This document shows, in pieces, positions 22,357 through 35,680 of a stretch of 64,000 bases of DNA. A model generated the notes under the pieces. That model saw nothing but the letters and a program-made list of their open reading frames with translations. It was not told the DNA's origin and ran no database searches. This stretch comes from Neopestalotiopsis rosae (Eukaryota > Ascomycota > Sordariomycetes > Amphisphaeriales > Sporocadaceae). The translations under genes and the position numbers were made by a program. Every line of letters starts with the position of its first letter. Position 1 is the first letter of the stretch. Location: NCBI GenBank assembly GCA_023078685.1, contig JALGAS010000013.1, positions 377,001 to 441,000 on the forward strand, written 5' to 3'.

Positions 22357-24241
22357 ATGCTCTCAAACAAATCATCCTTCATCGTCCGAGACGCTATCAG
22401 TCAGGAAAACTCGCCATGGAATAGTGTGGCTGGTGCATACTTATCCATGAGCAATCTAATTCTGTTTGTTACGGCATATTTGGTCCTCAAAGCGCTATAC
22501 AATATCTTCCTCCATCCCTTGAGTAAGATCCCCGGTCCGCTTGTCGCGAAATTTAGCCAGTCATGGAGGAACTACAAGTATTTGCGCGGCACTTGGCACA
22601 ACGACTGCCTCGAGTTACACGCCAAGTACGGCAATGTCGTACGCATTGCTCCCAATGAAGTCAGCTTTGTCGACGAAGCGGGCCTGAAGAGCATCTATGG
22701 CCACGGGAAGCAGATACTGAAGGTGAATACTTCTTCCTTGACGTACTCTTTCAGGATATGGCGAGACTGACCAAGAATATACAGACGAGTTGGTACGACA
22801 CTTGGATAATTCCGAACATGACTGTCAGCTTCTTTGCTGCAACCGACATCAAGGTTCACCGACACCTTCGTTCTAGAGTCTCAGGCGCCTACTCTATGAC
22901 TGCGATCCTATCAATGGAGTCACTGGTACAAGAGGTCTTGAGTCTGAACAAGGATCGCCTCACGGAGTTCGCACATGGGGGTCAAGTTGTGCATATTGAT
23001 CAATGGGTCAACTACTTCACCTTTGATGTTGTAGGACAGCTGGCCATGGGCGGCACCATTGGCTTTCTCCAACACGGAAAGGACATTGACGGTATCATCC
23101 AATCCATACACGATGGCTTCTGGCTCATGTCAAACATGGGCAACGTGCCCCTGCAGAACTTTTGGTTCAACAATGCATTTTCAAAATGGATTATCAGGAC
23201 CTTTGGCGGCAAAAGGCTCAATGCTTTTGACGTATTTGTAGATTGGCTCGAGCATAGAGTAGATGCACGTATGAGCGATGGCTTGGGCGAAAAACGTCGA
23301 GACATGCTTCAACACTTCATCGAAGCAAAGGACCTCAAGGGCCAGCCGGTGAAGAAGGCCGACGTTATGATTGAAGGTGTAAACATTCTAGGGTAAGTTC
23401 TGTTTATTTGGTTGTCCCAGCGTTTGCTAAGCTATTTGATGAGGGTCAAGTTACTGACAGTTTAGCAGGGCTGGTGCTGGTACGTATAAAAGTTACAAAT
23501 CGCTGATAGCCGTTCAGCATGCATGTCTACTATCAGGATGTATATTGACGCTAAAATCTAGATACTACTGCCATCGGAATTCTCGCAATCATCGGAAATG
23601 TCCTCACCAATCCTCGAGTCAAGACAAAGCTACAGGAAGAACTGGATCAAGCTAGTCTAGATCTTGATCTAGAGAGAGCTGGGCGCGACTTTTCTTTCAA
23701 AGAACTAGAATCACTACCTTACTTGTCGGCAGTCATCACCGAAAGTACTCGAATTCATCCTTCTATCCAGTACCAACTCCCACGCTACGTACCGCCCGGA
23801 GGTATCCAGCTGGAAAGACACTTTTTGCCGGAAAAATCAATTTTGGGAATCAGTCCACGAAGCATGAACCGTTCAAAGGATATTTTTGGACCAGATGCCG
23901 ACATGTTTCGACCTGAGCGATGGATCTCAGATGGCTCCGACGCCGAAAATGACCGTATCAAACGCCAAGGGCTACTTTTGACAACGGTATGTTCTTGCCA
24001 GGTCTTTTGCAAAGAGTTTATATTAAACATCATCTGCTATCTCTCACTACAGTTTGGTATGGGCAGCAGAAGCTGTGTAGGCAAGAATCTTGCCACTGTC
24101 GAGATGTACAAGTACATCGCGCAGTTCTTCCGGACTTTTGATGCCGAGCTGGTCAGGCCGGATCAACCCTGGAAGACCAGGAGCCAATGGTTTTCGTTTC
24201 CAACGGATTTCCAAATCAAGCTCACCAAGAGAGCGGCATGA
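22357..24241 (+). CDS. Cytochrome P450 monooxygenase (pisatin-demethylase-like)
   Basis: Five exons: 22357-22722, 22785-23392, 23469-23479, 23562-23986, 24053-24241, giving 532 residues. An N-terminal membrane helix (LILFVTAYLVLKALYNIFL) leads to the proline hinge HPLSKIPGP. The I-helix oxygen-binding motif AGADTTA is assembled across an 11-nt micro-exon. ExxR is ESTRIHP, the PERF-like motif is RPERW, and the haem cysteine lies in FGMGSRSCVGKNLA. All P450 signatures are intact, so an ER-membrane monooxygenase is expected. General resemblance is to the fungal pisatin-demethylase/CYP57-65 type, which is a weak guide to substrate. It is followed in the same direction by the VAO-type flavoenzyme, with which it probably works. 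Confidence 0.92.
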
Positions 24242-25095
24242 AAATGAATGGACAAACGTCGGCGTTTACTGCTATATTCTATCTTCTCGTCTGCCTTTTC
24301 ACATTCCATCCTTTGTTCCTCTTTTGCTTTTCCCCCTTTGAACAGTAAACCGTCGGAGCGAGATATCGCAAGCCTACCTCTTGCCAAATGTAAAGTCTTT
24401 TGCTACCTTATTAATGTATTCATTACGTGAAGAAGTTTGCAAGTTCTTCCTATTGCTATTGTGTACCTCTATATGCCAGTGATAATAGTTGCACTGAGGC
24501 GCTACTCGTGGATTCCATTCTTAGCAAAGCCTCGACTCTGGGCAATGATGTTGGAATATGGGTGACCGGCACCACCACAACTGTGGTTGTATCAAGTTAG
24601 GACATTCTATAAGCTCAGCTCTAGCCACTCATTCATGGATGTGACTAGTTTTCTTTCTGGATGAAATCTTGAAAGCTTGAAGAGAGGAAGCTAGTGCCAT
24701 AGTTTGGCGGCTTAGCGTTTATCGACAACACATTCAAGAACGTATGGTGATACATGGTAGCTAGAAGAGAACATGTCAGACACAACCGCGGGCTGGGCCA
24801 TGACGGGACAAGTCTTTCATCTGGTGCTTCTAGGTGGATAGAAAATAATGGCAGATGATCTGCCAAAGCAATAACCACTGCTTGCATCCCCAGACACCGG
24901 AAAATCCCCCACCCCCTCGTCACTAGTCCGCTTGCTCACTATTGACCATGTAAGTGGCCTTGGCGGTGGGACTAGGCCTAATTTGCAAATGTTGTAGACA
25001 ATGTTGATCCTTTTGGGGTTGAATGTTATTATCTATTCGTGATATTTTAAGCAATCCAGCAGCCGCTGTGCAGTCCAACTTCAAGAGGAGTCTAA
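24242..25095. other. Intergenic between P450 and VAO-type oxidase
   Basis: No gene seen. Confidence 0.4.
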
Positions 25096-27242
<2,147 letters not shown>

Positions 27243-29064
27243 GGAATAGCCTTGAGGCATCATTTCCGATTGGTTAATGATATGAATTGAAATTTTCAAT
27301 ACAGACTGCTTGAGATAATGTTTCTCCAATGTGACCATTTCATTTTTCGTGCTTGCGTCTGTGTAGTGTCAAACACATACAGTGTACTCGAACGAGGAAG
27401 GAAGGCGAAAGACAAGATGGTTTCAATTGAAAATTCTTAGGTGGAGCTGTTGGATAGCACCAAACCGTCAATGGTAAATATCTTACATAAATAAAAGCTC
27501 TTATTCTTTCATATGCTAAGGCATTTGATTTCAATAATCTCCTGATGTCCCTGTCGAATACCAGATGCGACGTCGACAAGCTCTTCCTGGCTATCATGAC
27601 CATGTCCGCGTTGTTTATTGTTGTATGCTGGCGTTTCCAGAGCGCTTTTGCCACAGCTCCGATTGACTGCCCTGTTTAGTAAAATTTTTTGTGGATGCAA
27701 AGTAGAAGACACTATCTTGCCGATTTCCCAGAACTGTCATAATTCGCTCCAGATCACCTGGTGAAAAGTTCTGGTGAAAAGTTTAAGAATTCTCATAACT
27801 TTCAGGAAGCTTTCGACCGAGGCCCTTGATTAGGTTATACCTGGAAAAGAAGATGGCAGTCATACTCACATGGCCGAGTCATCGGCGAAATCGGACATTC
27901 GACTTAGAATGAGGGTGGCTCTAGGTTTGTTGCTAATAATCTTATCCAGTACCATCAGACGAAGTCGCTCACATCTGATACGAGCAGGGTCATTCTGATG
28001 GGACGAACCACCAGACCCGTGAGGCTGCTGCACACGTTGAAACCTTATACGGTCTTTGCATACCTATCTGTCCACGGTGCAGCCGCGCACAGCGCAAGAC
28101 CAAGGGCTGCGAAAATTTCGACAACAATTGGGGAAACACTTGAGTTTCTCGTAAGGTGCGAAACGTGTCAATAAGCAAAACCTTTCGAGCCTTGGTCGGC
28201 AAAATTATGTTTGAGACTAATGCGGTATCGATGCGTCTTCGATCCCCAACTTTCGTTTGTGATCAATGAAAGCATCCGTGGCAAATGATTCCGCAGTTGT
28301 TCCTAGGTAGTCTTCAATAAAGCTAGTAAACTAGTGTAGAAATCATCGTCCATAGGGAGGCTTGTTTAGCTATCTGCTGTTAATTATCCTGGAACCATTT
28401 ATTTCTTCGCCTGCCGATCACTCCCATTGTCGCGCATAGTCACTGCATTCCTTGGAAACAGCAATGCGCCCAAGACACGAACAGCTCTGTCTCGCCCTGA
28501 ACCTAATACTGAAAAGATTTTGAATCTGAGGAAGGGCAATTCTACGAGGCATTTGTTCCGGGTCCGAGAAGATGCTCCCAGGCGGCCCGTTCTCAATCAC
28601 GGACAGGAATGATCGGCATCGCAACCGCGTCAAATTGGCGGCGCATATGGCACTGGTAGTCCGCCAAGACCGGAAAGATTCAACTGTGACGCAATGACGG
28701 AGCATCACGTATGTGAATCGCAACAGCGTTTTGAATCCAATAGGCAACCTGTCGTCCGTAAAGTTGAGACGCGCTGTGTATTTACTGGCTTCCCCGATTG
28801 TTACCAAATCTTCCCAAAAGAGAAGTTTAAATCGAATTAGCAAAACTCACCGAACACCTTATTTTCGTACTAGAACCCTCTTTTCTTTTGTTAATCTTCT
28901 TGTCCTGCTTTGAGAAATACGGAGTCTTTTCCCATCCATATACATATATTTTGGTCGATTCCCAGCTTTCGTCTGTTCATCCCATCTTTCTTTAGCATTT
29001 ACTTTGAATATTCTTCAATCCCACACTTCATCAAGAAAACAGAATCGACGGCAGCTCAGACGCA
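27243..29064. other. Intergenic, 1.8 kb
   Basis: No recognisable gene. A minus-strand open frame (28418-28843, 141 codons) has fairly protein-like stretches but no known motif. The last 200 bp upstream of the next gene are pyrimidine-rich on the plus strand, as in many fungal promoters. Confidence 0.35.
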
Positions 29065-29763
29065 ATGCTTTCATTGAAGAACTGTATCCTGCTCGCCTCG
29101 GCACTCATGTTGAGACATGTAGGCGCCGTTTGTACGAACTGGACAGTCATAAGCAATGGTTACGATGATGCAAGAAGTTTCTCAACAATACACTCTATAC
29201 CTGTTGTGCATCGTGCATGCCCATACCACGGCCCAGAGAAATGTTCCTTGGATGAAGCAGACTCCTACGACATCAATGCCATAAGGGACATCTACATGGC
29301 GACAAAGCTTCTACAGCTGCCCGAGAAAGAGTCGAGCGCCATCTTCAATCTGGCCAGAGATGCCTACAACAGCGATTTCGCCGGCTCCCCGAACTTTGTC
29401 AATGCGACTTTCGAATCTATAATAAAGACGACTGTTTACCCCGATAAATTCTTCAGGGACAATTACTGGCTCGTCGAACAGGGTCTCAACAAGACTTTGT
29501 TTTGGACTGCATACTATCAGTGGTCGGTCGGCACCTTGAGTGGATGCACCAATAACACCCTCAACAATAAGACCATCATCGCCGCGGCGCCTTACTATAC
29601 CCTAGGCGATGACAATCGCACTGTCATCGCAGGTTCCTGGTCAGTGAGCTGGAGTAACACCACAATCAGCACGGCTGCGCCCATGTTCAGAGGGTCTTCT
29701 GTCAATACCTATTCGACGGCACTGCTAGCGGGTATTCTTGGCTTGTCATTCGTCTTGTTGTAG
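29065..29763 (+). CDS. Small secreted protein with GPI-anchor-like tail
   Basis: 232 residues, no intron. A signal peptide (MLSLKNCILLASALMLRHVGAVC) and a C-terminal hydrophobic segment (YSTALLAGILGLSFVLL, ending at the stop) preceded by small residues suggest a GPI-anchored surface protein. There are many N-glycosylation sequons (NWT, NAT, NKT, NNT, NRT, NTT) and six cysteines counting the one at the end of the signal peptide. I do not recognise the domain. It lies upstream of the AA11-like oxygenase and the GT2/deacetylase pair and may share their cell-surface role, but that is only by position. Confidence 0.7.
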   Translation: MLSLKNCILLASALMLRHVGAVCTNWTVISNGYDDARSFSTIHSIPVVHRACPYHGPEKCSLDEADSYDINAIRDIYMATKLLQLPEKESSAIFNLARDAYNSDFAGSPNFVNATFESIIKTTVYPDKFFRDNYWLVEQGLNKTLFWTAYYQWSVGTLSGCTNNTLNNKTIIAAAPYYTLGDDNRTVIAGSWSVSWSNTTISTAAPMFRGSSVNTYSTALLAGILGLSFVLL

Positions 29764-30016
29764 ATGCAGGTGAAATTGGGTAGCCCGTCGATAGTTAATA
29801 TACTTTTGCGTTAGCGGGCTGGAGGATTCTTCTGCTCCTTCTTATTCTTCTTGCTGGTATATTTGAGTTTCCCTCGTTTACTATTGTGTGCTATTTCCAA
29901 AAGGGAGCAATATAGGAGATAAATATAAGCTATAACGCTATTACTGCTAATAGAAATCAGCAAGATCTTACGTGGCAATATAAATATTGCTTATATAATA
30001 ATTTTCGGTATGGCGA

Positions 30017-30335
30017 TGTGACGAACTATACGGTCGGATTTCTTAGATAAACCTGGAGTATAGATCTAGGTGGGTTTATGCGAACAGGATGCGCTAGCCA
30101 AGAGGATAACTGTACTGAGCGAAGAGTAACAGAAGTGGTCTTGAACTGAATCACAAGTGTAGTCGTCAAAGTGTCTCAAATGCTTCACCTATGGGTAACA
30201 TAGATGCTTAGATTGATCACTGAGGTAACGACTGTCTATGTAACCGTAGGATATCCGTCTCTAATACATCCGTTCATTCCCTCACTAATGTTTTCTTGGA
30301 TGTGTGACTTCCGGCAAGGGTGCATGTTCGTAACA
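30017..30335 (-). mobile_element. Solo LTR, shortened copy
   Basis: In reverse orientation this is a diverged copy of the LTR at 59469-59980. Both begin TGTTACGAACATGCACCCTT and end with TCGTNACA, so the ends are TG...CA with short terminal inverted bases. It is 319 bp against 512 bp because about 190 bp near the 5' end, holding four hairpins in the other copy, is absent. Flanking 5-mers (GGCGA and TTCTT) do not match, so the original target duplication is lost or the copy arose by recombination or rearrangement. No internal retrotransposon coding region is attached. Confidence 0.85.
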
Positions 30336-31405
30336 TTCTTTTGGCCCAGATACTGCAACCCGCATTCTTGGTTCTTTGTTTGTCACTCAGAGATTCGTCG
30401 TGGATCATTACCTCGAGCTGAGATTTAGCGAGTCTCGGCGCTTTGCTTGCGTTTGCAACAGACCTTTTCTTCGACGCAAGAAGGAGACGACATAATTTTA
30501 TACAGCAAAATATCGCATGCGATTCTGGATCTGACCAGCGAGAGCTAAACTGAGGCCCTGAGATAAATACGACTCCACTAGAAAGAACCATAGCACGACC
30601 TGAATTCGAGTGCAAAGACCGGTCTATTCCTGGCTCCTGTCCTCCTGTCTCCCAGTCCGAGTACAAGTCTGTGTTCGGAATCTGGCCATGTTTGCAAACT
30701 CTCTGGCTTCCGACCAGCGATAGTGCCTAGAGCCAGAACGTGGTCGTCCATGTTCCACGCCATCCCTTGTAGGAGACCAGTCAGCCAACTAATCCACGCA
30801 TCCACCAGCCAAGACCCCGATAGCCGTACACAGTAAGCCACATTCGCGGGGTTTGGAGAACTACGATGTACTATCCCGCCGCGGAAAACGTCCCGATCTG
30901 AGTTCATACCACTCGGTGATCCCTACCACCTTGGAGGAGTGGAAATTCTTTTTTTTGGGCCAATAGGAATGGGATATGGACGTTTTCCGCCGCTGAAGAG
31001 AGATAAACCCCCTGCTTCCAATGATATGCCGCTGTACCTGAGCCGCCGGGGAACTAGCCGCTTTACTGAATCAGGTTACGCATCCGGGTAGGCATGTAGG
31101 CATCTAATTACGCTTATTACGAGTAGAAACCTTAAATTTAACTTCACTAGTCTCCCAGATTGGGTCGTCCGATAGAGATCCCCTATATATGGACTTTCAG
31201 CAGTTCCAGGATCCAGTAGCCAAGATGACCATGTTGGACCCTGGCACCGTACCCTTGGAAAACATGGGAAACATGGAAAGGCAACCTTGGCGGCTTGTCG
31301 CAATATCCCACTAAGCCATGGGCGCAAGAAGAAAGTGGGAGCCCCACGCCCAGCTTAGGCTAGTGTAGAGATATATACGACGCAATACTGCTCAATGTTC
31401 CGGAA

Positions 31406-31630
31406 ATGCTACTGCCCTGGACTAAGCAAGATCAACAATCGGCTCTCGAATTCATCAACGACTTCCGAGATTCCATGCAGTTCACTACCTACCGACTCGA
31501 AACATTCGAATACGAAAAATGGTGGAACCTAGGTATGTAGCCAAGAATTGCGTGGATCGTACTGTTGCACTATCCCATTCGATTGAGTGTAGTTCGTCGA
31601 CATGGGGAAAACAAATGTTCTGGTGATTGA
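31406..31630 (+). CDS. Doubtful two-exon small ORF
   Basis: The frame from ATG 31406 reads MLLPWTKQDQQSALEFINDF and on to EYEKWWNL. It meets a GTATGT donor at 31533 and can resume after a TAG acceptor at 31592, ending at 31630 for 54 residues. The composition is protein-like, and the frame is open back to 31364. I recognise no family; it may be the remnant of a larger lost gene. Confidence 0.18.
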
Positions 31631-31954
31631 TCAACTATTGATAATATCTCGACCTTATGCTAGGCCCGTTAGATCGACTTGCAAGATCGAGGCAGCAGGC
31701 GAAACACTTTGTAGACAGCGAGATACCACACGACGTTTCCTAAGCACTATCAATCAGATTCAGTGCAGCGACCACAAGAATGACTTTCGGTTTTTCAGGT
31801 TGGAATAAGACGTCACTCAAGAAGTGTGAAACCCTCTGGGGTCGTGCATTACAATCTACCAATCTTCATAAAGCTATTGAGAAATGTTTCCTCTTAGATC
31901 TGTTTGACCTGGTCGGCTTTTGATCTTCATAAACATTTGATCAATGTGTATGTA

Positions 31955-32940
31955 CTACACTTCTTGGCTCCGTCGCTGTCGATAATTTTCTTTCCCAATG
32001 CCCACAAACGACCAACCATCGGCCCTGCGCATCCTCTGCGCCAGTTTCTGAACCCCAAAGGCAATGCCGAAAGCTGTTATGGCAATGAGCATGACGCATA
32101 GCAACACGTAGCTTAGGCCGTGCCGACTCTGGGAGGCCAGCGTGACGTCTGGCGAGCACGTGCCACTGAACTGGGTCAACTCGTCGAATGGGCATTCCAT
32201 GTTCCTCTCGACGGAATCTCCAGGGTTGGGAAACTTGACGCAGCTCCCCTTGTTTCGAGTCCAGCACCCGTTGCCGTTATTGGCCTCGAAGACCAGAGGG
32301 GCGTTGTTGTACTTCTCCTCCAAAACCTGGTCGGGAATGTCGACGCCCTGATCGTACCCCATGATCATGACCGGCGCGCAGTTCATGAACATCTCGGGCA
32401 CGCTCCACCTTCCGTACCATGTCCAGGCCATGACTGCAGGCCCGATCGGAAGCCACGGGGGCACTGTGAAGTTGTAGATACTCGGTAACAGCACCGTCGG
32501 CGAATCCCCGTAATTGACTGCTGTGAGGTTCCGGATCGGACATCCGCCTTCAATCGAGTGGATGACTCTGAATTTGCTTCGCCGTGTTGGCTTCAGATCT
32601 GTGGTGACAGAAATCTGGCAGGAACCACCGCCGTGCGATGCACCTCCCATGGCTCTGGAAAGACCTGTTAGTAGAGGGCGGCTAGGACGCGCGTTATATT
32701 CAGGGATTCTTACTGCAGATGTTGCTGAGACCCGCGTTCCCAGATGTTAGAGATTCCGCTCCAGTCATATTCAGTCTCGCCCGAACATGGCCAGTTCGAT
32801 CCATCCTTCGCCATTGGGCCATTGTCCATGAGTTGACTGGGGAAAGGAATGGGGTTTTGCATCAGAGTGTGCGCATGTACATGGCTTAAGAAAATGGCCA
32901 GACAGGGTGCGATCTTTGCAATCAGTGAGAAATCCATCAT
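31955..32940 (-). CDS. AA11-like lytic polysaccharide monooxygenase with C-terminal membrane segment
   Basis: Two exons, 32714-32940 and 31955-32654. The 59-nt intron (GTAAGA donor, CTAAC near the 3' end, TTCCAG acceptor) joins HLQ to AMGGASHGG in phase, giving 308 residues. The signal peptide ends at VHA, leaving His as the mature first residue (HTLMQNPIPFP), as required for the copper histidine brace. The second copper histidine is in ASHGGGSCQISV. The segment AWTWYGRWSVPEMFMNCAPV fits the conserved core and axial tyrosine region. Paired cysteines are conserved. A C-terminal helix (LSYVLLCVMLIAITAFGIAFG) followed by basic residues would tether it to the membrane. AA11 enzymes cleave chitin oxidatively. 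It is divergent from the GT2 synthase gene 600 bp away. Confidence 0.8.
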
Positions 32941-33543
32941 GTTCGATAACAGTGTCCAAGAAAGCAGTACTATGAAAGGGCAGTGTCTGTGGTTGTTCTG
33001 TGATTCTTTTCGAGGGAAGAGTTTAGATGTGGTTCATGAAGGGCTCAACAATAGTCAGACGGCTCAGATTTAAAATTGACATGATGAAAGGGCATAGGAA
33101 TACCTAGTGACCCACGTGCGAGCTGGACTGCGCTCTAGAACCTAGTGAAAACTGGGCATATCCGTGTCGATCATATTGCCGCAGCATTTGTGTCAGGGGT
33201 TCTAGCCTATTACGAGTCGTTGCTAAAGAAAGACAGAGTTGCAGGGTATACAATAGAGTTCGGGTTGTGGGGCTACTTTAGATTAGCGAGTGGATAACCA
33301 GCTTTAATGAGCCCAGCAATGTACTGGTCTAGATCTAGATACCTGTGTACTTGGTCCTCTGGGCGTTGCCCACTCGCAATTTGTCTTGTTCGACGTAGAA
33401 AGTTGGTTGGAGATACGTTCGTCCCCGTCAATAAGTAGTTGATATTTACTTCCGGTAGGATTTTGGCAATTGCTTTCAGACACTCTGAAGCAAATAGTGA
33501 CTCCGGCTTCTTGTTAACTTCGCGGTTGAGCTCAACGTTTACC
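32941..33543. other. Divergent promoter region, AA11-like gene and GT2 synthase
   Basis: No gene seen. The plus-strand frame feeding into the GT2 start is open 35 codons upstream of the chosen ATG but is not family-like. Confidence 0.45.
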
Positions 33544-35046
33544 ATGGCCTTCCGAACCACCGTGGGTAGAATCGTCTTACTCGGCTCCGTCCTCACCTTT
33601 GCTTTCGTGCAATATGTTCATGGCCAGAGGCCGGCACCGTTACTGGAGAAGCTGTTGCGCCCACTCGCGTATCTCTTCTTGCTCAACTATACTTGGACGA
33701 TCCTCCGGTGGATCACCTACGAGCCCCAAGCTGGCATCACAGACGACGACCGGCTGCCACGCATCGACGTTGTCATTCCAGCTTACAACGAGTCTGCCTT
33801 CATCAGAGAGTCCATGAACAGCGTCATACACTCCAACTACCCTCAGCAGAAGATCCACTTGATTGTTGTCGACGACGGGTCAAATGACGATACCTGGTTA
33901 CACATCGTTGCAGCTTCTAAGAGCGCTCTCGAGTGCCAAATCAAATGTACAATCAAACAACATGAGCAAAATGCCGGCAAGAGGCAGGCTTTGGTCACGG
34001 GATTCAATCAAGGAGACCATGAGGTTCTCGTCACGCTCGATTCGGACAGTATTTTAACCCGAAATACTCTCCGCAACCTCGTGACTCCGCTCGTCCTGGA
34101 CCCCAGAGTGGGAGGTGTGGCTGGCCATCTCTCTGTGGCGAATACAGGGAACCCGAGACATCACAGCTTCCGGTTCCTGATCCCACGTCTGCTGGAGATT
34201 TTGTTCCAGTACGGCGGTAATATCCCCCGCTCCGCGCAGACGAAATCTGGCTTTGTCGTCATTCTCCCAGGAGCGAACTCGGCGTTCCGACGAGCAGCTA
34301 TCAGGCCGCACATTGCCACGTTGAACAATCAAACTTTCCTCGGTCATTCTCTGCGCCATGGCGAGGACATTGAGCTCGCCATGAAGTTGCTCCAGGACGG
34401 CTGGCGGACTGTATACCAGAGCAGCGCCATCATCTTCACCAAAGCCCCAGAGACGGCTTATAAGGCCTTTTTGATGTACATCCGCTGGGAGCGCAGCAGT
34501 TACACATATCTGCTCCTGGGTCTCCTACACCTAACATACCAAGAGGCTCGGCAAGTACTTAAGAGCGCCGTCTGTCGTTTGAGGAGAAGTTCCATGCTGC
34601 TACCCACGACGGTCGACAAGCCATGCGAGGAGGATGCGAAACGGATGATTGTTGGTGGGCATGGAGACCTGTACCCCATACTGAACCTCATGTGCACAAG
34701 CCTGTCGAGTATCATGTATGTTGGAGTTATGGTTCTACGTCTCATGTCTTTATCCAAGGACCCTTGGATAACGAGTATTGATTTTTGTTGCTTGATAGTG
34801 CTTGCCTTATGGAACAGCCTGCTCTTTATTCCTGAAGCATTACGAGATGACTGGAACACTGTGAGGTCAACGGAGGATGATGGTACCGAAGGGCAGGAGA
34901 TTGAGGCTTCTGATGATAGGCGACTGAAGCTCCTTTGGAAATTGCAGTACGCAAGTCTATCGGTGGTCTTCCAGACGTTCTTCATTAGCTGGGCAACGGT
35001 AATAGGTATGGCGACGCTGAGGAGCCAGAAGTGGCTCACTAGATAG
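33544..35046 (+). CDS. Membrane processive glycosyltransferase family 2 (hyaluronan/chitin-synthase-like, NodC-type)
   Basis: 500 residues from ATG 33544, which opens an N-terminal membrane helix (VGRIVLLGSVLTFAFVQYV). Two helices precede the catalytic domain and several follow it. GT2 motifs are complete: IDVVIPAYNES, LIVVDDGSNDDTW, VTLDSDSILTR (DxD), GHSLRHGEDIELAMKL (catalytic ED) and YIRWERSS, the QxxRW-like acceptor motif with Gln replaced. It resembles the stand-alone fungal GT2 proteins reported as needed for hyphal growth on solid surfaces in Zymoseptoria tritici and Fusarium graminearum, as well as hyaluronan synthases and rhizobial NodC. Product unknown, most simply a polymer exported through its own pore. 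A NodB-type deacetylase gene follows in the same direction. Confidence 0.9.
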   Translation: MAFRTTVGRIVLLGSVLTFAFVQYVHGQRPAPLLEKLLRPLAYLFLLNYTWTILRWITYEPQAGITDDDRLPRIDVVIPAYNESAFIRESMNSVIHSNYPQQKIHLIVVDDGSNDDTWLHIVAASKSALECQIKCTIKQHEQNAGKRQALVTGFNQGDHEVLVTLDSDSILTRNTLRNLVTPLVLDPRVGGVAGHLSVANTGNPRHHSFRFLIPRLLEILFQYGGNIPRSAQTKSGFVVILPGANSAFRRAAIRPHIATLNNQTFLGHSLRHGEDIELAMKLLQDGWRTVYQSSAIIFTKAPETAYKAFLMYIRWERSSYTYLLLGLLHLTYQEARQVLKSAVCRLRRSSMLLPTTVDKPCEEDAKRMIVGGHGDLYPILNLMCTSLSSIMYVGVMVLRLMSLSKDPWITSIDFCCLIVLALWNSLLFIPEALRDDWNTVRSTEDDGTEGQEIEASDDRRLKLLWKLQYASLSVVFQTFFISWATVIGMATLRSQKWLTR

Positions 35047-35680
35047 GTCGATTAGGCGGGTCATACGGGGGTCTCCTCCATGCAATTATTACACAGTCCA
35101 CAGAACATGAATATTGTCTTGAATACGAGTCCTGGCACAGCTCGCGATTATGACGCAGATCATGTTTAACCAGTTTCGATGTAAGGTTCAGAAAGATACG
35201 AGGGTTGTCCTGCATACGTGCTGGAGCTCAGCCATATTCGCAAAGTGTTGTATTGCTGCCAATACGGTCATAGTACCCACGTGCACCGGTGTGATGTATG
35301 ACCCCGGTGGAATAACGGTGGCGGAGATTGCGGCGGAAAATGGCGGCAACCGCACCCTTGCTGTCCAGGCCATGGCAAGGCAAGGGTAGCCTGATGCGGG
35401 GCCACCGATAGCTGCCCATCAACTGCCGGCAATATCTCATTGGATCTAAAATGGATTCGATAGCCGTATAAAATAGGTCGAAACCGCGAATGCCGTCCCC
35501 GCTGCATATTACCTACCGTTAAGGGGTCCAATCTGAACGGGGTTTAGCTCGCAAGAGCCTATGAGCGACATAGGATAGGGGATTCAAGTTTGGTCTAATC
35601 TGAGGACTGGAATATAGATACCATTCTCCATTTTCGCAGAGAAGGACAACCCATCTCATCTCTAATAAAAGATATCCAGA
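35047..35680. other. Spacer between GT2 synthase and deacetylase
   Basis: No gene supported. Confidence 0.4.

Larger units (their letters stand above)
29764..31954. other. Intergenic, 2.2 kb, with an LTR fragment and a possible small gene
   Basis: AT-rich at 29880-30016; then a reverse-oriented LTR copy (30017-30335) and a doubtful two-exon small frame (31406-31630), listed separately. The rest shows no coding signal. Confidence 0.5.

Noticed and set aside
22004..22375. 123-codon minus-strand frame overlapping the P450 start
   Set aside because: Occupies the P450 promoter, no motif, no splice partners.
28418..28843. 141-codon minus-strand open frame
   Set aside because: Some protein-like stretches but no recognisable domain, neighbouring exon or intron signals; kept only as a remark in the intergenic entry.
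30274..30666. 130-codon minus-strand frame running into the 30-kb LTR
   Set aside because: Its 3' part is LTR sequence and the rest shows no family features.
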